Source: Burkholderiales bacterium
GTDB taxonomy: Bacteria > Pseudomonadota > Gammaproteobacteria > Burkholderiales > Burkholderiaceae_E
Reading direction: 5' to 3'
Length of the DNA stretch: 64,000 bases
Assembly: GCA_029977705.1 (NCBI GenBank)
Contig: JAPOKJ010000006.1
Coordinates: 37,042 to 101,041, forward strand
Positions 52,296-61,698 of the stretch are shown here, piece by piece. Every line of letters starts with the position of its first letter. The first letter of the stretch is position 1. A program made the position numbers and the translations under genes. The notes below the pieces were generated by a model. It saw only the letters and a list, made by a program, of their open reading frames with translations. It ran no database searches and was not told where the DNA came from.

Positions 52296-53693
52296 ATGCT
52301 GAAAATCATCTTCCTGGGTTTCATGGCGACCGGTCTGCCGGTAGCCATCGCCATGGCTGGCGCCTCGCTGGCCTATATCCTGTGGAGCGGCAACCTGCCG
52401 CCCTTCGTCGTCATTCACCGGATGATCTCCGGCATCGACAGCTTCCCCCTGCTGGCCGTACCCTTTTTCATCCTGGCCGGCAACCTGATGAACAACGCCG
52501 GCATCACGACCCGCATTTACAGTTTCGCGCTCGCCCTGGTCGGCTGGATGAAGGGAGGGCTGGGCCATGTCAACGTGGTCGGCTCGGTCATCTTTGCCGG
52601 CATGAGCGGCACCGCCATCGCCGATGCTGCAGGTCTGGGGACCATCGAGATCAAGGCAATGCAGGAACACGGCTATGACACCGAGTTTGCAGTCGGGGTT
52701 ACCGCCGCTTCCGCCACGCTCGGACCGATCATTCCGCCCAGCCTGCCCTTCGTGATCTACGGCATGATGGGCAATGTCAGCATCGGCGCATTGTTCCTGG
52801 CGGGTATCCTGCCGGGGGTTTTCATGGCGCTGGCCATGATGGCCACGGTGGCCTATTTCGCGCACAAGCATGGCTGGGGGGCCGACATCAAGTTCGAGTG
52901 GCCCAAGGTCATCAAGGCCCTGACCGAACTGGCCGTGGTCCTGGCCTGGCCCCTGGTGCTGTGGGCGCTGGTCACCTACCTGAACACGCCGCCGCAGGCC
53001 ACAGTCCTTGTCGGACTGATCGCCCTGTTTGCCGCCGACAAGATCTTCCGCTTCCAGGCTGTGTTGCCGATCCTCACGCCGGTGCTGCTGATCGGCGGCA
53101 TGACCACCGGCATCTTCACGCCCACCGAAGGCGCGATCGCCGCCTGCATCTGGGCGATGGTGCTCGGCTTTGTCTGGTACCGTACGCTCAGTTTCCGGAT
53201 GTTCGTCAAGGTCTGTCTCGATACCGTCGAGACCACCAGCACGGTCTTGTTCATCGTCGCGGCCGCCAGCATTTTCGGCTGGATGCTGACCGCCACCGGC
53301 GTCACCTCCGCCATCGCCGCCTGGGTGCTCGAGTTCACCCGCAACCCGAACGTGTTCCTTCTGATGGCCAACCTGCTGATGCTGTTTGTCGGCTGCTTTC
53401 TCGAGCCAACCGCCGCCATCACGATCCTGGTGCCGATCCTGTTGCCGATCTGCCAGCAACTGGGTGTCGATCCGATCCACTTCGGCCTGGTGATGGTGCT
53501 CAACCTGATGATCGGCCTGCTGCATCCCCCGATGGGCATGGTGCTGTTCGTGCTGGCCCGCGTCGCCCGACTGAGCGTCGAGCGCACCACCATGGCGATC
53601 CTGCCCTGGCTCGTGCCTTTGCTGGGCAGTCTGATCCTGATCACCTATTTCCCCTCCCTGGTGCTGTGGCTGCCCAAGATGTTCTACAAGTAG
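52296..53693 (+). CDS. dctM: TRAP transporter large permease (DctM family)
   Basis: The 465-residue membrane protein has DctM signatures DSFPLLAVPFFILAGNLMN near residues 48-66, FAGMSGTAIADAAG near 104-117 and GPIIPPSLPFVIYG near 143-156, with about a dozen helices. It forms the pore of the second TRAP carrier in the window. At 465 residues it is about 40 longer than the DctM at 7222-8499, the extra length lying in the middle cytosolic and helix region. The fructuronate-reductase-like gene follows after 14 bases. Confidence 0.94.
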   Translation: MLKIIFLGFMATGLPVAIAMAGASLAYILWSGNLPPFVVIHRMISGIDSFPLLAVPFFILAGNLMNNAGITTRIYSFALALVGWMKGGLGHVNVVGSVIFAGMSGTAIADAAGLGTIEIKAMQEHGYDTEFAVGVTAASATLGPIIPPSLPFVIYGMMGNVSIGALFLAGILPGVFMALAMMATVAYFAHKHGWGADIKFEWPKVIKALTELAVVLAWPLVLWALVTYLNTPPQATVLVGLIALFAADKIFRFQAVLPILTPVLLIGGMTTGIFTPTEGAIAACIWAMVLGFVWYRTLSFRMFVKVCLDTVETTSTVLFIVAAASIFGWMLTATGVTSAIAAWVLEFTRNPNVFLLMANLLMLFVGCFLEPTAAITILVPILLPICQQLGVDPIHFGLVMVLNLMIGLLHPPMGMVLFVLARVARLSVERTTMAILPWLVPLLGSLILITYFPSLVLWLPKMFYK

Positions 53694-53707
53694 GGCAGGG
53701 CCTTGCA

Positions 53708-55228
53708 ATGACGCCGTCGGACAGCGGCCTGCCCGGGCGCCTTGCACCGGCCCGCCTGGCGACACTGGCCGGCCAGGGCGTGCAGGTACCGGCGCATCTG
53801 CTGCGTGAAACAGCCGGCCCGATGCAGCCGCCTGCGCAGCAACCCGGTGTCGTTCATCTCGGCCTGGGCGCCTTTCACCGTGCCCACCAGGCGCTGGTCT
53901 TCGACACCCTGCTCTCGCAAGGCGATCCGCGCTGGCAGGTCTTCGGTGTGGCGATGCGCCAGGCGAGCCAGCTGCAGGCGCTGGCGGCCCAGTCCTGGCT
54001 GTATGCGGTGAACATCGCCGATCGGGACGGCGAGCACTGGCGCATCGGTGGCGCCTTGTGCGGGGCTGCGCTGGCCAGCCAGGAGCCGGCGCGCGTGGTG
54101 GCGGCGATCGCCGCGCCGGGCACGCGCTGGGTCACCCTGACCGTCACCGAGAAGGGCTATGGCCCCGCCCTGCACGGCCTGCTGCTGGATGGCCTGCGGG
54201 CCCGTCGCGAGGCCGGCGGGAAGGGACTGACCATCGCCAGTTGTGACAACCTGCAGCGCAATGGCCGTCGCCTGGAACAGCAACTGCTCGCGGCTGCCCG
54301 ATTGGCAGAACCGGCGCTGGCCGACTGGATCGCGCTGCACGTGGCTTTCCCGGACAGCATGGTCGATCGGATCGTGCCGGCCGCGACGCCAGCACTGTTG
54401 ACGCGTGCCGCCCAGGCGTTGCGCGTGCGTGACGAGGCTGCGCTGGCAACCGAGGGTTTCTGGGAATGGGTGATCGAGGACCGCTTTGCCGATCCCACCG
54501 ATGCGGCTGTGCTGGCCGGTGCCGGCGTCACCGTGGTGCCCGATGTCGGACCCTACGAAACCGCCAAGCTGCGCATGCTCAATGCCAGCCACAGTGCCCT
54601 GGCCTGCATCGGTACGCTGGCCGGCATGGCCACGGTCAGCGATGCCGTGGGGCATGCGCCGCTGCGTGGCTACCTGCTCGATCTGATGGATCTCGAGGTC
54701 GCACCGACACTGCAGCGGCCCGATCTGGTGGGCTATCGTGAGAGCCTGCTGGAGCGTTTTGCCAATCCCCACCTGCACCATCGCCTGCTGCAGATCGCCA
54801 GCGACAGCTCGCAAAAGATTCCGCAGCGCTGGGTCCCCACCATCGAGGCCAGCCTGCAGGCGGGCCGCTTGCCACAGCGCCTGGCATTTGCCGCGGCGGC
54901 CTGGATGCACCTGTCGCTGGGACGCGATGCGCAGGGCGAGCCCCTGCCACTGAGCGATCCGATGGCGCAACCGCTTCAGGCGCTGGCGCTGCAGCATGCC
55001 GGTGATGCGCGGGCCAGCGTGCAGGCCCTGGGTGGCCTGCCTGCGATCTGGGGCACACTCCTGCCACAGCATGGCGCCTGGCGCGAGGCGGTGGCCGGGC
55101 ACTGGCAGCGCATCCATGACAGGGGGGTGCTGGCCGCGCTTGCGGCCCTGACCGCCCCTGACACCCCGATGGCCCCCATGGCCCCGACGGCCCCGACAGC
55201 CCGCCCTGATGCCTCCACAGGACCCTGA
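53708..55228 (+). CDS. Fructuronate reductase-like mannitol dehydrogenase family protein
   Basis: This 506-residue polyol-specific long-chain dehydrogenase has the NAD site in VVHLGLGAFHRAHQA near residues 48-62, TEKGY near 149-153 and SMVDRIVP near 218-225. The catalytic lysine motif YETAKLRMLNASHSALA lies near 279-295. With ManD encoded three bases downstream, the most likely reaction is D-fructuronate to D-mannonate (UxuB type), though mannitol or altronate specificity is not excluded. The last 25 residues are a Pro/Ala/Met/Thr tail with a nine-base DNA repeat. The long open frame upstream is dctM in another register. Confidence 0.87.
   Translation: MTPSDSGLPGRLAPARLATLAGQGVQVPAHLLRETAGPMQPPAQQPGVVHLGLGAFHRAHQALVFDTLLSQGDPRWQVFGVAMRQASQLQALAAQSWLYAVNIADRDGEHWRIGGALCGAALASQEPARVVAAIAAPGTRWVTLTVTEKGYGPALHGLLLDGLRARREAGGKGLTIASCDNLQRNGRRLEQQLLAAARLAEPALADWIALHVAFPDSMVDRIVPAATPALLTRAAQALRVRDEAALATEGFWEWVIEDRFADPTDAAVLAGAGVTVVPDVGPYETAKLRMLNASHSALACIGTLAGMATVSDAVGHAPLRGYLLDLMDLEVAPTLQRPDLVGYRESLLERFANPHLHHRLLQIASDSSQKIPQRWVPTIEASLQAGRLPQRLAFAAAAWMHLSLGRDAQGEPLPLSDPMAQPLQALALQHAGDARASVQALGGLPAIWGTLLPQHGAWREAVAGHWQRIHDRGVLAALAALTAPDTPMAPMAPTAPTARPDASTGP
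55166..55201 (+). repeat. Four-copy 9-bp coding repeat
   Basis: Four in-frame nine-base units encode PMA, PMA, PTA, PTA at the C-terminus of the mannitol-dehydrogenase-family protein. The DNA units are near-identical (CCG/CCC ATG/ACG/ACA GCC), so copy number may vary between strains by slippage without changing the frame. Confidence 0.7.
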
Positions 55229-55231
55229 ACC

Positions 55232-56443
55232 ATGAAGATCCGCAATGCCCGCGTCATTGTCTGCAACCCCGGACGCAACTTCGTCACCCTGAAGATCGAA
55301 ACGGACGAGGGCCTGTACGGCATCGGGGATGCCAGCCTGAACGGGCGTGAACTGGCCGTGGCCAGTTACCTGAACGACCATGTCATTCCTTGCCTGATCG
55401 GCCGCGACCCGGCGCAGATCGAGGATATCTGGCAGTACCTGTACCGGGGGGCCTACTGGCGGCGCGGACCGGTCACCATGAGTGCCATCGCTGCAGTGGA
55501 TACCGCCTTGTGGGACATCAAGGGCAAGGCGGCCAACATGCCGCTCTACCAGTTGCTGGGGGGACGCAGCCGTACCGGGGTGATGGTCTACGCGCATGCC
55601 AATGGGCCGGATATCGGTGCCACCGTCGATGAGGTGCTGCGTCACAAGGAAATGGGCTACATCGCCATCCGGGCCCAGTCCGGTGTGCCCGGGCTCGACA
55701 AGGTCTACGGCGTGGCCAAGGGCCAGCGCTTCTATGAGCCCGCCGATGGCCCCCTGCCCAGCGAGCATGACTGGAGCAGTGAGAAATACCTGCGCCACAC
55801 GCCCCGGCTGTTCGATGCCGTGCGCCAGGCGGTCGGCCCTGACATCCACCTGCTGCACGACGTGCATCATCGGCTGACACCGATTGAGGCGGCGCGTCTG
55901 GGCAAGGCGCTCGAGCCCTACGAATTGTTCTGGATGGAAGACCCGACCCCGGCCGAGAACCAGGACGCGTTCCGGCTTATCCGCGAACACACCACCACGC
56001 CGATCGCGGTGGGCGAGATCTTCAACACCATCTGGGATTGCAAGGCCTTGATCGAAAACCAGTGGATCGACTATATCCGTGCGACCGTGGTGCATGCCGG
56101 CGGCATTACCCACCTTCGGCGCATTGCCGATCTGGCCTCGCTCTATCAGGTGCGCACCGGCTGTCACGGGGCCACCGACCTGTCACCGGTATGCATGGGG
56201 GCGGCCCTGCACTTCGATACCTGGGTCCCCAATTTCGGCATCCAGGAACACATGCCGCATGTGCCGTTGACCGACGAGGTGTTTCCGCACGATTACCGTT
56301 TCGACAAGGGCTTCATGCACTGTGGTGAAAGCCCTGGCCATGGCGTGGATATCGATGAGAAGCTGGCAGCCCGTTTCCCCTATGAGCGCGCCTATCTGCC
56401 GGTCAACCGCCTGCAGCACGACGGCACCCTGTGGAACTGGTAG
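55232..56443 (+). CDS. manD: D-mannonate dehydratase (enolase superfamily)
   Basis: The 403-residue protein follows the ManD/RspA sequence closely: [34 protein letters not shown] and [10 protein letters not shown] with the subgroup Arg. It also has LLHDVHHR with metal and catalytic Asp/His near 208-215, [32 protein letters not shown] and the final TLWNW. It dehydrates D-mannonate to 2-keto-3-deoxygluconate with Mg2+. It follows the UxuB-like gene by three bases, so the two steps form a module fed by the TRAP carrier. Enzymes for the next steps (KDG kinase, aldolase) are not in the window. Confidence 0.93.
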   Translation: MKIRNARVIVCNPGRNFVTLKIETDEGLYGIGDASLNGRELAVASYLNDHVIPCLIGRDPAQIEDIWQYLYRGAYWRRGPVTMSAIAAVDTALWDIKGKAANMPLYQLLGGRSRTGVMVYAHANGPDIGATVDEVLRHKEMGYIAIRAQSGVPGLDKVYGVAKGQRFYEPADGPLPSEHDWSSEKYLRHTPRLFDAVRQAVGPDIHLLHDVHHRLTPIEAARLGKALEPYELFWMEDPTPAENQDAFRLIREHTTTPIAVGEIFNTIWDCKALIENQWIDYIRATVVHAGGITHLRRIADLASLYQVRTGCHGATDLSPVCMGAALHFDTWVPNFGIQEHMPHVPLTDEVFPHDYRFDKGFMHCGESPGHGVDIDEKLAARFPYERAYLPVNRLQHDGTLWNW

Positions 56444-56513
56444 TCAGCCGGTGCATGAGGTAATCTTGCGCCCATCGTCAGGCAAGCATGCCCGACACGA
56501 ACGGAGATATTTC

Positions 56514-57485
56514 ATGAAACGACGCCAGATCCTGCAAGCCGGTGCCTCGGCCCTGCTGCTGCCCGGCGCTGCCATTGCCCAGGACAAGTACCCGAGCAAG
56601 CCGATCACCTGGGTCTGCCCCTACGGCGCCGGTGGCAATGCCGATCTGCGCTCGCGCCAGGTCGGCAAGGTGATGAGCCAGATCCTGGGTCAGCAGATCG
56701 TGGTCGACAACAAGGCGGGCGCCGGCGGCAACATCGGTACCGACCTGATTGCCAAGGCCAAGCCGGACGGCTATGTCATCGGCATGGGCAACTTCGCACC
56801 CCTGGCGGTCAACCATGCCTTGTTCAAGAAGCTGCCCTTCGATCCCTTCAAGGACCTGATTCCGATCTGCCTGATCGAGAAGGGTCCGCTGGTACTCACC
56901 GTGCGGCCGGACTCGCCCTACAAGAGCGTCAAGGATCTGGTGACGGCTGCCAAGGCGGCTCCTGGCAAGCTGATCTATGCCTCGGGTGGCATCGGCGGCT
57001 CGCATCACCTGAGCGCCTCGCTGTTCGAGCATGTGGCCGGCATCGACATGACGCACACCCCCTACAAGAGTGGCGCGGCAGGCGCGACCGACCTGATGGG
57101 CGGGCATGTTCAGTTGATGTTCGAACAGATGTATGCCGCACTGCCCTCGATCAAGGGCGGCAAGATGCGGGCGCTGGCCATCACCAGCAGGACGCGCTCG
57201 GCGGTGCTGCCGGATGTGCCGACGATGGCCGAGCAGGGCTATCCCGAGGTCGAGGTGCTCAACTGGCAGGGCCTGATCGGCCCCAAGGGCCTGCCCCCCG
57301 CCATCATCCAGCAGCTCAATGCCGCCTGCAACAAGGCCTTGCAGGACCCCGAAGTCAAGGACAAGATGATTGCCCAGGGCAACGAAGTCGGTGGCGGCAC
57401 CCCCGAGCAGTTCGCCGCCCTGATCAAGACCGAGGCGCCGCGCTGGGGCAAGGTCGTGCGCGACGCGAAGATCGAACCGGAGTGA
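56514..57485 (+). CDS. Bug-family (tripartite tricarboxylate) solute-binding protein
   Basis: The 323-residue periplasmic protein has a signal peptide (MKRRQILQAGASALLLPGAAIAQ) and the Bug-family core. KPITWVCPYGAGGNADLRSRQV carries the ligand-binding loop, NKAGAGGNIGTD lies near 71-82, and a HTPYKSGAAGATDLMGGHVQ segment follows. The KRR start could indicate Tat export but lacks the full twin-arginine pattern. Bug proteins are abundant in Burkholderiales and often lack adjacent TctAB permeases, as here. Its place after manD suggests sugar-acid binding or sensing, but this is inference. Confidence 0.92.
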   Translation: MKRRQILQAGASALLLPGAAIAQDKYPSKPITWVCPYGAGGNADLRSRQVGKVMSQILGQQIVVDNKAGAGGNIGTDLIAKAKPDGYVIGMGNFAPLAVNHALFKKLPFDPFKDLIPICLIEKGPLVLTVRPDSPYKSVKDLVTAAKAAPGKLIYASGGIGGSHHLSASLFEHVAGIDMTHTPYKSGAAGATDLMGGHVQLMFEQMYAALPSIKGGKMRALAITSRTRSAVLPDVPTMAEQGYPEVEVLNWQGLIGPKGLPPAIIQQLNAACNKALQDPEVKDKMIAQGNEVGGGTPEQFAALIKTEAPRWGKVVRDAKIEPE

Positions 57486-57491
57486 TCCGCT

Positions 57492-58652
57492 TCAGGCCGC
57501 TTTCAGGCCCTCGAGTGCATCGAGCCGCTCGAGGTGCCAGTTCTCGTCGCCCAGGAAATTGACCGAGGCGGCCAGTCGCTTGTAGTAATGACCGACCACG
57601 TAGTCGTCGGTCATGCCGATGGCGCCATGCAATTGCACGCCGTCCTCGCCGACCAGTCGCCCCTGGTTGCACAGAAAGGCCTTGGCCACAGAGACCATGC
57701 GGCTTCGCGTGGCGGCATCGCCTTGCAGGGCATCGAGCGCCGCATCGGTGACCGAGCGCAACTGCTGGGCCGTCACCCACAGGTCCACGAGACGGTGTTG
57801 CACCACCTGGTTGGAGGCAACGCTGCGGCCGAACTGCTTGCGCTGCAGGGTGTAGTCGCGCGTGATGTCGATCAGCCGGTCCATGGCACCCACGCATTCG
57901 GCACATTGCATCACAATGGCGCGATCCAGTGCGGCTTCGACCCAGGACCAGGCCTGGTCATCCTGGTCGATACGGGCGCTGGCAGGAACCGCCACATCCT
58001 GAAGGACCAGTTCACTGAGCAAGCGACCGTCGTAGCTGGGCAGTGATCGCTGCTGCAGGCCGGTGGCGCTGGCCGGCACCAGGAACAGGCCCAGGCCGGC
58101 CCGTTCACGCGCGCCGCCTGTCAGCCGCGCCAGCACGATCAATTGACCCGCCTGCGCACCGCCCAGGACCAGGGTCTTGTGACCCTGAAGCACGAAGCCT
58201 TGCGGCGTTGCCAGCGCCTGCGTGCGGACATCGAAGGCATCGTGACGGCCCTGGCGCTCGAAGGCGGCCAATGCCACGCGTTCCTCGCCCTGGGTGACGC
58301 GGGCCAGCAGGCTCGAGGCGGCCGGCGCGCTCGAAGCCGCCAGCACCGGCGCGGCCAGCGCTATGCAGCCCAGCCAGGGCTCGAGCGTCAGGGCGCGGCC
58401 CAGTTGCTCGGCCACCAGGGCTGCCTCCTGCACGCCGCCAAAGCCACCAGCCTCTTCGGGCAGGCCCAGCCCGAGCCAGCCCATCTCGGCCATCTCGGCC
58501 CAGCACTCCCTGGAAAAGCCCTCGGCGCTGGCACGGATCGCCTTGCGCTGTTCGGTGCTGTAGCGGCGCTCGATCCACTTGCGGGCGGCATCGACCAGCA
58601 TGCGCTGGTCATCGTCGAGCAGGCTGTCCTGCGCTTTTGAAATCAGGGTCAT
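57492..58652 (-). CDS. Acyl-CoA dehydrogenase, small-subunit type
   Basis: This 386-residue flavoprotein resembles the shorter partner of paired acyl-CoA dehydrogenases. It has a WLGLGLPEEAGGFGG segment near 59-73, RDYTLQRKQFGRSVASNQVVQHRLVDL near 260-286 and a C-terminal LHGAIGMTDDYVVGHYYKR. The usual catalytic glutamate region near the C-terminus is not obvious, as in FadE28-like or PimD-like subunits. It probably forms a heteromer with the next gene product. The start at 58652 begins the family text and lies inside the 3' end of the partner gene (15-base overlap). Confidence 0.87.
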   Translation of the reverse strand: MTLISKAQDSLLDDDQRMLVDAARKWIERRYSTEQRKAIRASAEGFSRECWAEMAEMGWLGLGLPEEAGGFGGVQEAALVAEQLGRALTLEPWLGCIALAAPVLAASSAPAASSLLARVTQGEERVALAAFERQGRHDAFDVRTQALATPQGFVLQGHKTLVLGGAQAGQLIVLARLTGGARERAGLGLFLVPASATGLQQRSLPSYDGRLLSELVLQDVAVPASARIDQDDQAWSWVEAALDRAIVMQCAECVGAMDRLIDITRDYTLQRKQFGRSVASNQVVQHRLVDLWVTAQQLRSVTDAALDALQGDAATRSRMVSVAKAFLCNQGRLVGEDGVQLHGAIGMTDDYVVGHYYKRLAASVNFLGDENWHLERLDALEGLKAA

Positions 58653-58665
58653 GATGCGCGTGCTC

Positions 58666-59880
58666 TCAAAGGTCGAGGACTTGCTTGGCCAGCAGGTTGT
58701 GCTGGACTTCGCTGCTGCCGCCGGCGATGGTGTAGCCGCGGCTGACAAAGCGGCGCGAGGCGGCCGTGATGGCGTACTCGTTGCGCGGCGGCAGGCCTTG
58801 TGGATGGGGGTCATCCAGTTGCGGCCAGGCCGGTCCCCACTGCGAGTGCGCGGCCTTGTCATAGGGCAGGCTCTCGGGCCCGATCGCATCGACGGTGAGG
58901 TTTTCCATGTCCTGCACCAGACGGCTGCCCACCAGCTTTAGCATGCCGACGTCCGGACCCAGGCCCTCGCCGGATTCGGCAATGCGGCGATAGCGCATCA
59001 CGGTGGCCGCCAGGGTCTCGAGCCGCACCTCCAGTTCGCGGTAACGCCTGCGGAACCAGGGACGGTCGCGCAGCAGCACACCGGCCTCGTGCACCGTCTC
59101 GCCCACCCGTTGCAGGCGAGCCAGTCGCCGGCGGTTCTCGCCCACCCGTGACAGGTTCAGGCGTTCATGGTCGAGCAGGCCCTTGGCCACGGTCCAGCCC
59201 TGGTTTTCCGCGCCCACGCGCAGATCGACCGGCACCTTGACGTTGTCAAAGAACACCTGGTTGAAATAGCGCCAGCCATGGATGCCGATGATCGGTTGCA
59301 CCGATACACCGGGCAGTTTCATGTCGATCAGCAGGGCACTGATTCCCAGCTGCGGTTTGGCCTGCGGGTCGGTGCGCACCAGACAGAATATCCAGTCCGA
59401 GTTGTGCGCATTGGAAGTCCAGATCTTGCTGCCGTTGACGATGTAGTGATCGCCCTCGCGCACGGCCCGGGTCGACAGGGAGGCCAGATCGGAGCCGGCG
59501 TTGGGCTCGGAGTACCCCTGGCACCAGACCTCCTCGAGTGAGACCATGCGCGGCAGGAAGCGTTGCTGCTGCTCGGGGGTGCCATAGGTGATCAGGATCG
59601 GCCCTACCATTTCGAAGGTCAGGCCATTGCCCTCGGGGGCATCGTTGATCGACATCTCCTCGAGGAAAATGGTGCGCTGCTCGGGGCTCCAGCCCGGGCC
59701 CCCCCACTTCACCGGCCAGCTGGGCGCGATCCAGCCCTTGTCTCGCAGCCGAACCTCCCACTCGCGTTTCTCGCTGCGGCTCAGCTCGACGCCCAGACGC
59801 ACCTTCTCACGAACCACCTCGGGCAACTGTGTGCGCACGAAGTCGCGCACCTCCAGACGAAAGGCCTGCAAGTCCATCAT
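58666..59880 (-). CDS. Acyl-CoA dehydrogenase, large-subunit type
   Basis: This 404-residue acyl-CoA dehydrogenase has WPVKWGGPGWSPEQ near residues 55-68, CQGYSEPNAGSDLASLSTRA near 119-138 and INGSK-type VNGSKIWTSNAH near 148-159. The C-terminal TIAGGSSEVQHNLLAKQVL corresponds to the FAD-contacting region of FadE29-like enzymes. It would oxidise an unidentified acyl-CoA. Its ATG overlaps the TGA of the enoyl-CoA hydratase gene by four bases, and its end overlaps the start of the small-subunit gene, so all three are coupled. Confidence 0.92.
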   Translation of the reverse strand: MMDLQAFRLEVRDFVRTQLPEVVREKVRLGVELSRSEKREWEVRLRDKGWIAPSWPVKWGGPGWSPEQRTIFLEEMSINDAPEGNGLTFEMVGPILITYGTPEQQQRFLPRMVSLEEVWCQGYSEPNAGSDLASLSTRAVREGDHYIVNGSKIWTSNAHNSDWIFCLVRTDPQAKPQLGISALLIDMKLPGVSVQPIIGIHGWRYFNQVFFDNVKVPVDLRVGAENQGWTVAKGLLDHERLNLSRVGENRRRLARLQRVGETVHEAGVLLRDRPWFRRRYRELEVRLETLAATVMRYRRIAESGEGLGPDVGMLKLVGSRLVQDMENLTVDAIGPESLPYDKAAHSQWGPAWPQLDDPHPQGLPPRNEYAITAASRRFVSRGYTIAGGSSEVQHNLLAKQVLDL

Positions 59881-60617
59881 TTCACCTTTGCGGGCGCGAC
59901 GGCGCCCGTTTTGGCCAGGGGATCATGCGCCTGGACCGCATCGAACCAGTCACGCGGCGAGCGCAAGGCACTGGCCGCCCTCATCGAACTCTTGATCCTG
60001 CTCACGCCATCGGACGGGAAGGCGGCGATACGTTCGGCCAGGGCCCGGGCCCTGGCCACCACCTGGTCATCCGGTGCCACCTCGGTGGCGATGCCCAGGC
60101 GCAGCAGTTCCGGACCGGCCACCCGGTCACCGAGCAAGGTCAGCCGCGCCGCAACCGCCTCATTGAAGCGCAGCAGCAACCAGGCCATGTTCTTGGGTGC
60201 GCCCATGCCGATCTGCACCTCGCCCACCTGCAGGAAGGCGGTCTCGCCGGCCACCAGCAGGTCGGGGGCCAGGGCGAGCGCCGCACCGCCATTGATGGCG
60301 TAGCGCTCGAGCGCTCCGATCAGCACCTTGCGGCTTTCCGCCAGTGCACAGTGCACCTCGTGCCAGCGCGCATGGAAACCGGCCACCCAGTCAGGCTTGG
60401 GCTCGGCATTGAAGGCTTTCAGGTCCAGCCCCGAGCAATAGGCGCCGCCAGCGCCGCGCAGCACGATGGCCCGGATCTGTGCATCGCCGTTCAGATCCTG
60501 CAGGGCTGCCAGAAAGTCCTCGGCGAAGGGGCCATCGATCGCGTTCTTGCGCTCGGGCCGGTTGAAGATGAGTTCGGCCCAGCCGTTGTGGCGCTCGACC
60601 TTGACGTTGTCAGCCAT
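59877..60617 (-). CDS. Enoyl-CoA hydratase/isomerase family protein
   Basis: This 246-residue crotonase has the oxyanion-hole segments GAGGAYCSGLDLKAF near residues 54-68 and AINGGAALALAPDLLVAG near 105-122. The expected hydratase glutamates are not both evident (GGAALALAPD; QVGEVQIGMGAPKN), so isomerase or hydrolase activity is possible. It lies 12 bases after the alpha/beta hydrolase gene and overlaps the acyl-CoA dehydrogenase gene, forming a beta-oxidation-like unit. It differs from the crotonase at 2708-3526 and is not a recent duplicate by eye. Confidence 0.9.
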   Translation of the reverse strand: MADNVKVERHNGWAELIFNRPERKNAIDGPFAEDFLAALQDLNGDAQIRAIVLRGAGGAYCSGLDLKAFNAEPKPDWVAGFHARWHEVHCALAESRKVLIGALERYAINGGAALALAPDLLVAGETAFLQVGEVQIGMGAPKNMAWLLLRFNEAVAARLTLLGDRVAGPELLRLGIATEVAPDDQVVARARALAERIAAFPSDGVSRIKSSMRAASALRSPRDWFDAVQAHDPLAKTGAVAPAKVK

Positions 60618-60629
60618 GTACAGGTTCCT

Positions 60630-61508
60630 TCAGAGAAATTCGCCGATCAGCTGTGCCAGGGCTTCGGGCTGGTCATGATGCACGTTGTGGCCGGCGTCCT
60701 CGATGTGCTCGATGCGCAGGTCCTGGTAGGCCGCCATGCGGGCATCGAAATCCTCGGGGTTCATCGTCAGCCTTTGCCACAGTCCTGACTGTGCGCCATC
60801 GATCCACAAGGTGCTGGCCTGTGTCTGGCGCCAGATGGCGATGATCTCGTCCTGGGTCAGGGGCAAGGGATTGATGCGCTTGTGGGCAGGATCTGCGCGC
60901 CGCACGACGCCACCCTCGGCCTCATCGAGCTTGCCCCAGTGCTGCACGATGAAGCGGGCGCGCTCGTCCGTCAGGCGATGATTTTCCGATTGCATGCGCA
61001 GCGCAAACTCGTCGAAGTCGACATAGGGGCGTTGCGGCGTGTCGTCATGCAACTGGGCCAGCCACTTGGCCAGGCGCCTTGGCGCGGGATCCTGGCGCAT
61101 CGAAGGCGGGCCGAAGCCATCGACATTGACCAGGTGGCTGACCCGATCCGGGCGCAGGCCGGCATACACCGAGGCGATCGATGCGCCCAGGCTGTGGCCG
61201 ACCAGGCGCACCGGAAATTCCGGGCTGTAATGATCGAGCAGGGCATCCAGGTCGGCCAGATAGTCCGGGTACCAGTAGCTGTCGGCACCACTCCAGTCCG
61301 ACAGCCCATAGCCGCGCAGGTCAGGCGCGATGATCTGCCAGCGGTCCCCGAACCGGGCCTGCAGTGCATCGACCGTGAATTGCCAGGAGGCGCCAACATC
61401 CTGGAAGCCATGCTGCATCACCACGATGGGCGCCTGCGCCGGACCCCAGCGGTGGCAATGCAGCTTCAGGCCGCGCACGGTGATGAAGTCGGAATGGCTT
61501 TCTTTCAT
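60630..61508 (-). CDS. Alpha/beta hydrolase
   Basis: The 292-residue alpha/beta-hydrolase has an oxyanion HGFQDVG near residues 33-39, the nucleophile elbow VGHSLGAS near 102-109, and a C-terminal His in EDAGHNVHHDQP near 273-284. It is probably an esterase, lactonase or CoA-thioesterase preparing the substrate of the acyl-CoA dehydrogenase pair downstream. It is the first gene of the minus-strand unit and is divergent from the MFS carrier gene, with 190 bases between; I saw no clear operator there. Confidence 0.88.
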   Translation of the reverse strand: MKESHSDFITVRGLKLHCHRWGPAQAPIVVMQHGFQDVGASWQFTVDALQARFGDRWQIIAPDLRGYGLSDWSGADSYWYPDYLADLDALLDHYSPEFPVRLVGHSLGASIASVYAGLRPDRVSHLVNVDGFGPPSMRQDPAPRRLAKWLAQLHDDTPQRPYVDFDEFALRMQSENHRLTDERARFIVQHWGKLDEAEGGVVRRADPAHKRINPLPLTQDEIIAIWRQTQASTLWIDGAQSGLWQRLTMNPEDFDARMAAYQDLRIEHIEDAGHNVHHDQPEALAQLIGEFL

Positions 61509-61698
61509 GAGGGCTCCGGTGGGCGTTCTCGGGGGCGGCAGTCCGCTTTACCTGCGCGGTGGCGGGGCCGGCAGGCAATTCATGTCATGGTAGCGACTGG
61601 GCGCTGCGCCATTGGCGCCGCGTTCCGTATCAGCCCTGTCATTTCACTTGCTGATCCACGCCTGCTGAAGGTCCTGCACCCCACCGTATCGCTGCTCC

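Noticed and set aside
52898..53707. N-terminal extension of the mannitol-dehydrogenase-family frame
   Set aside because: It lies entirely within dctM in another register; homology begins after the ATG at 53708.
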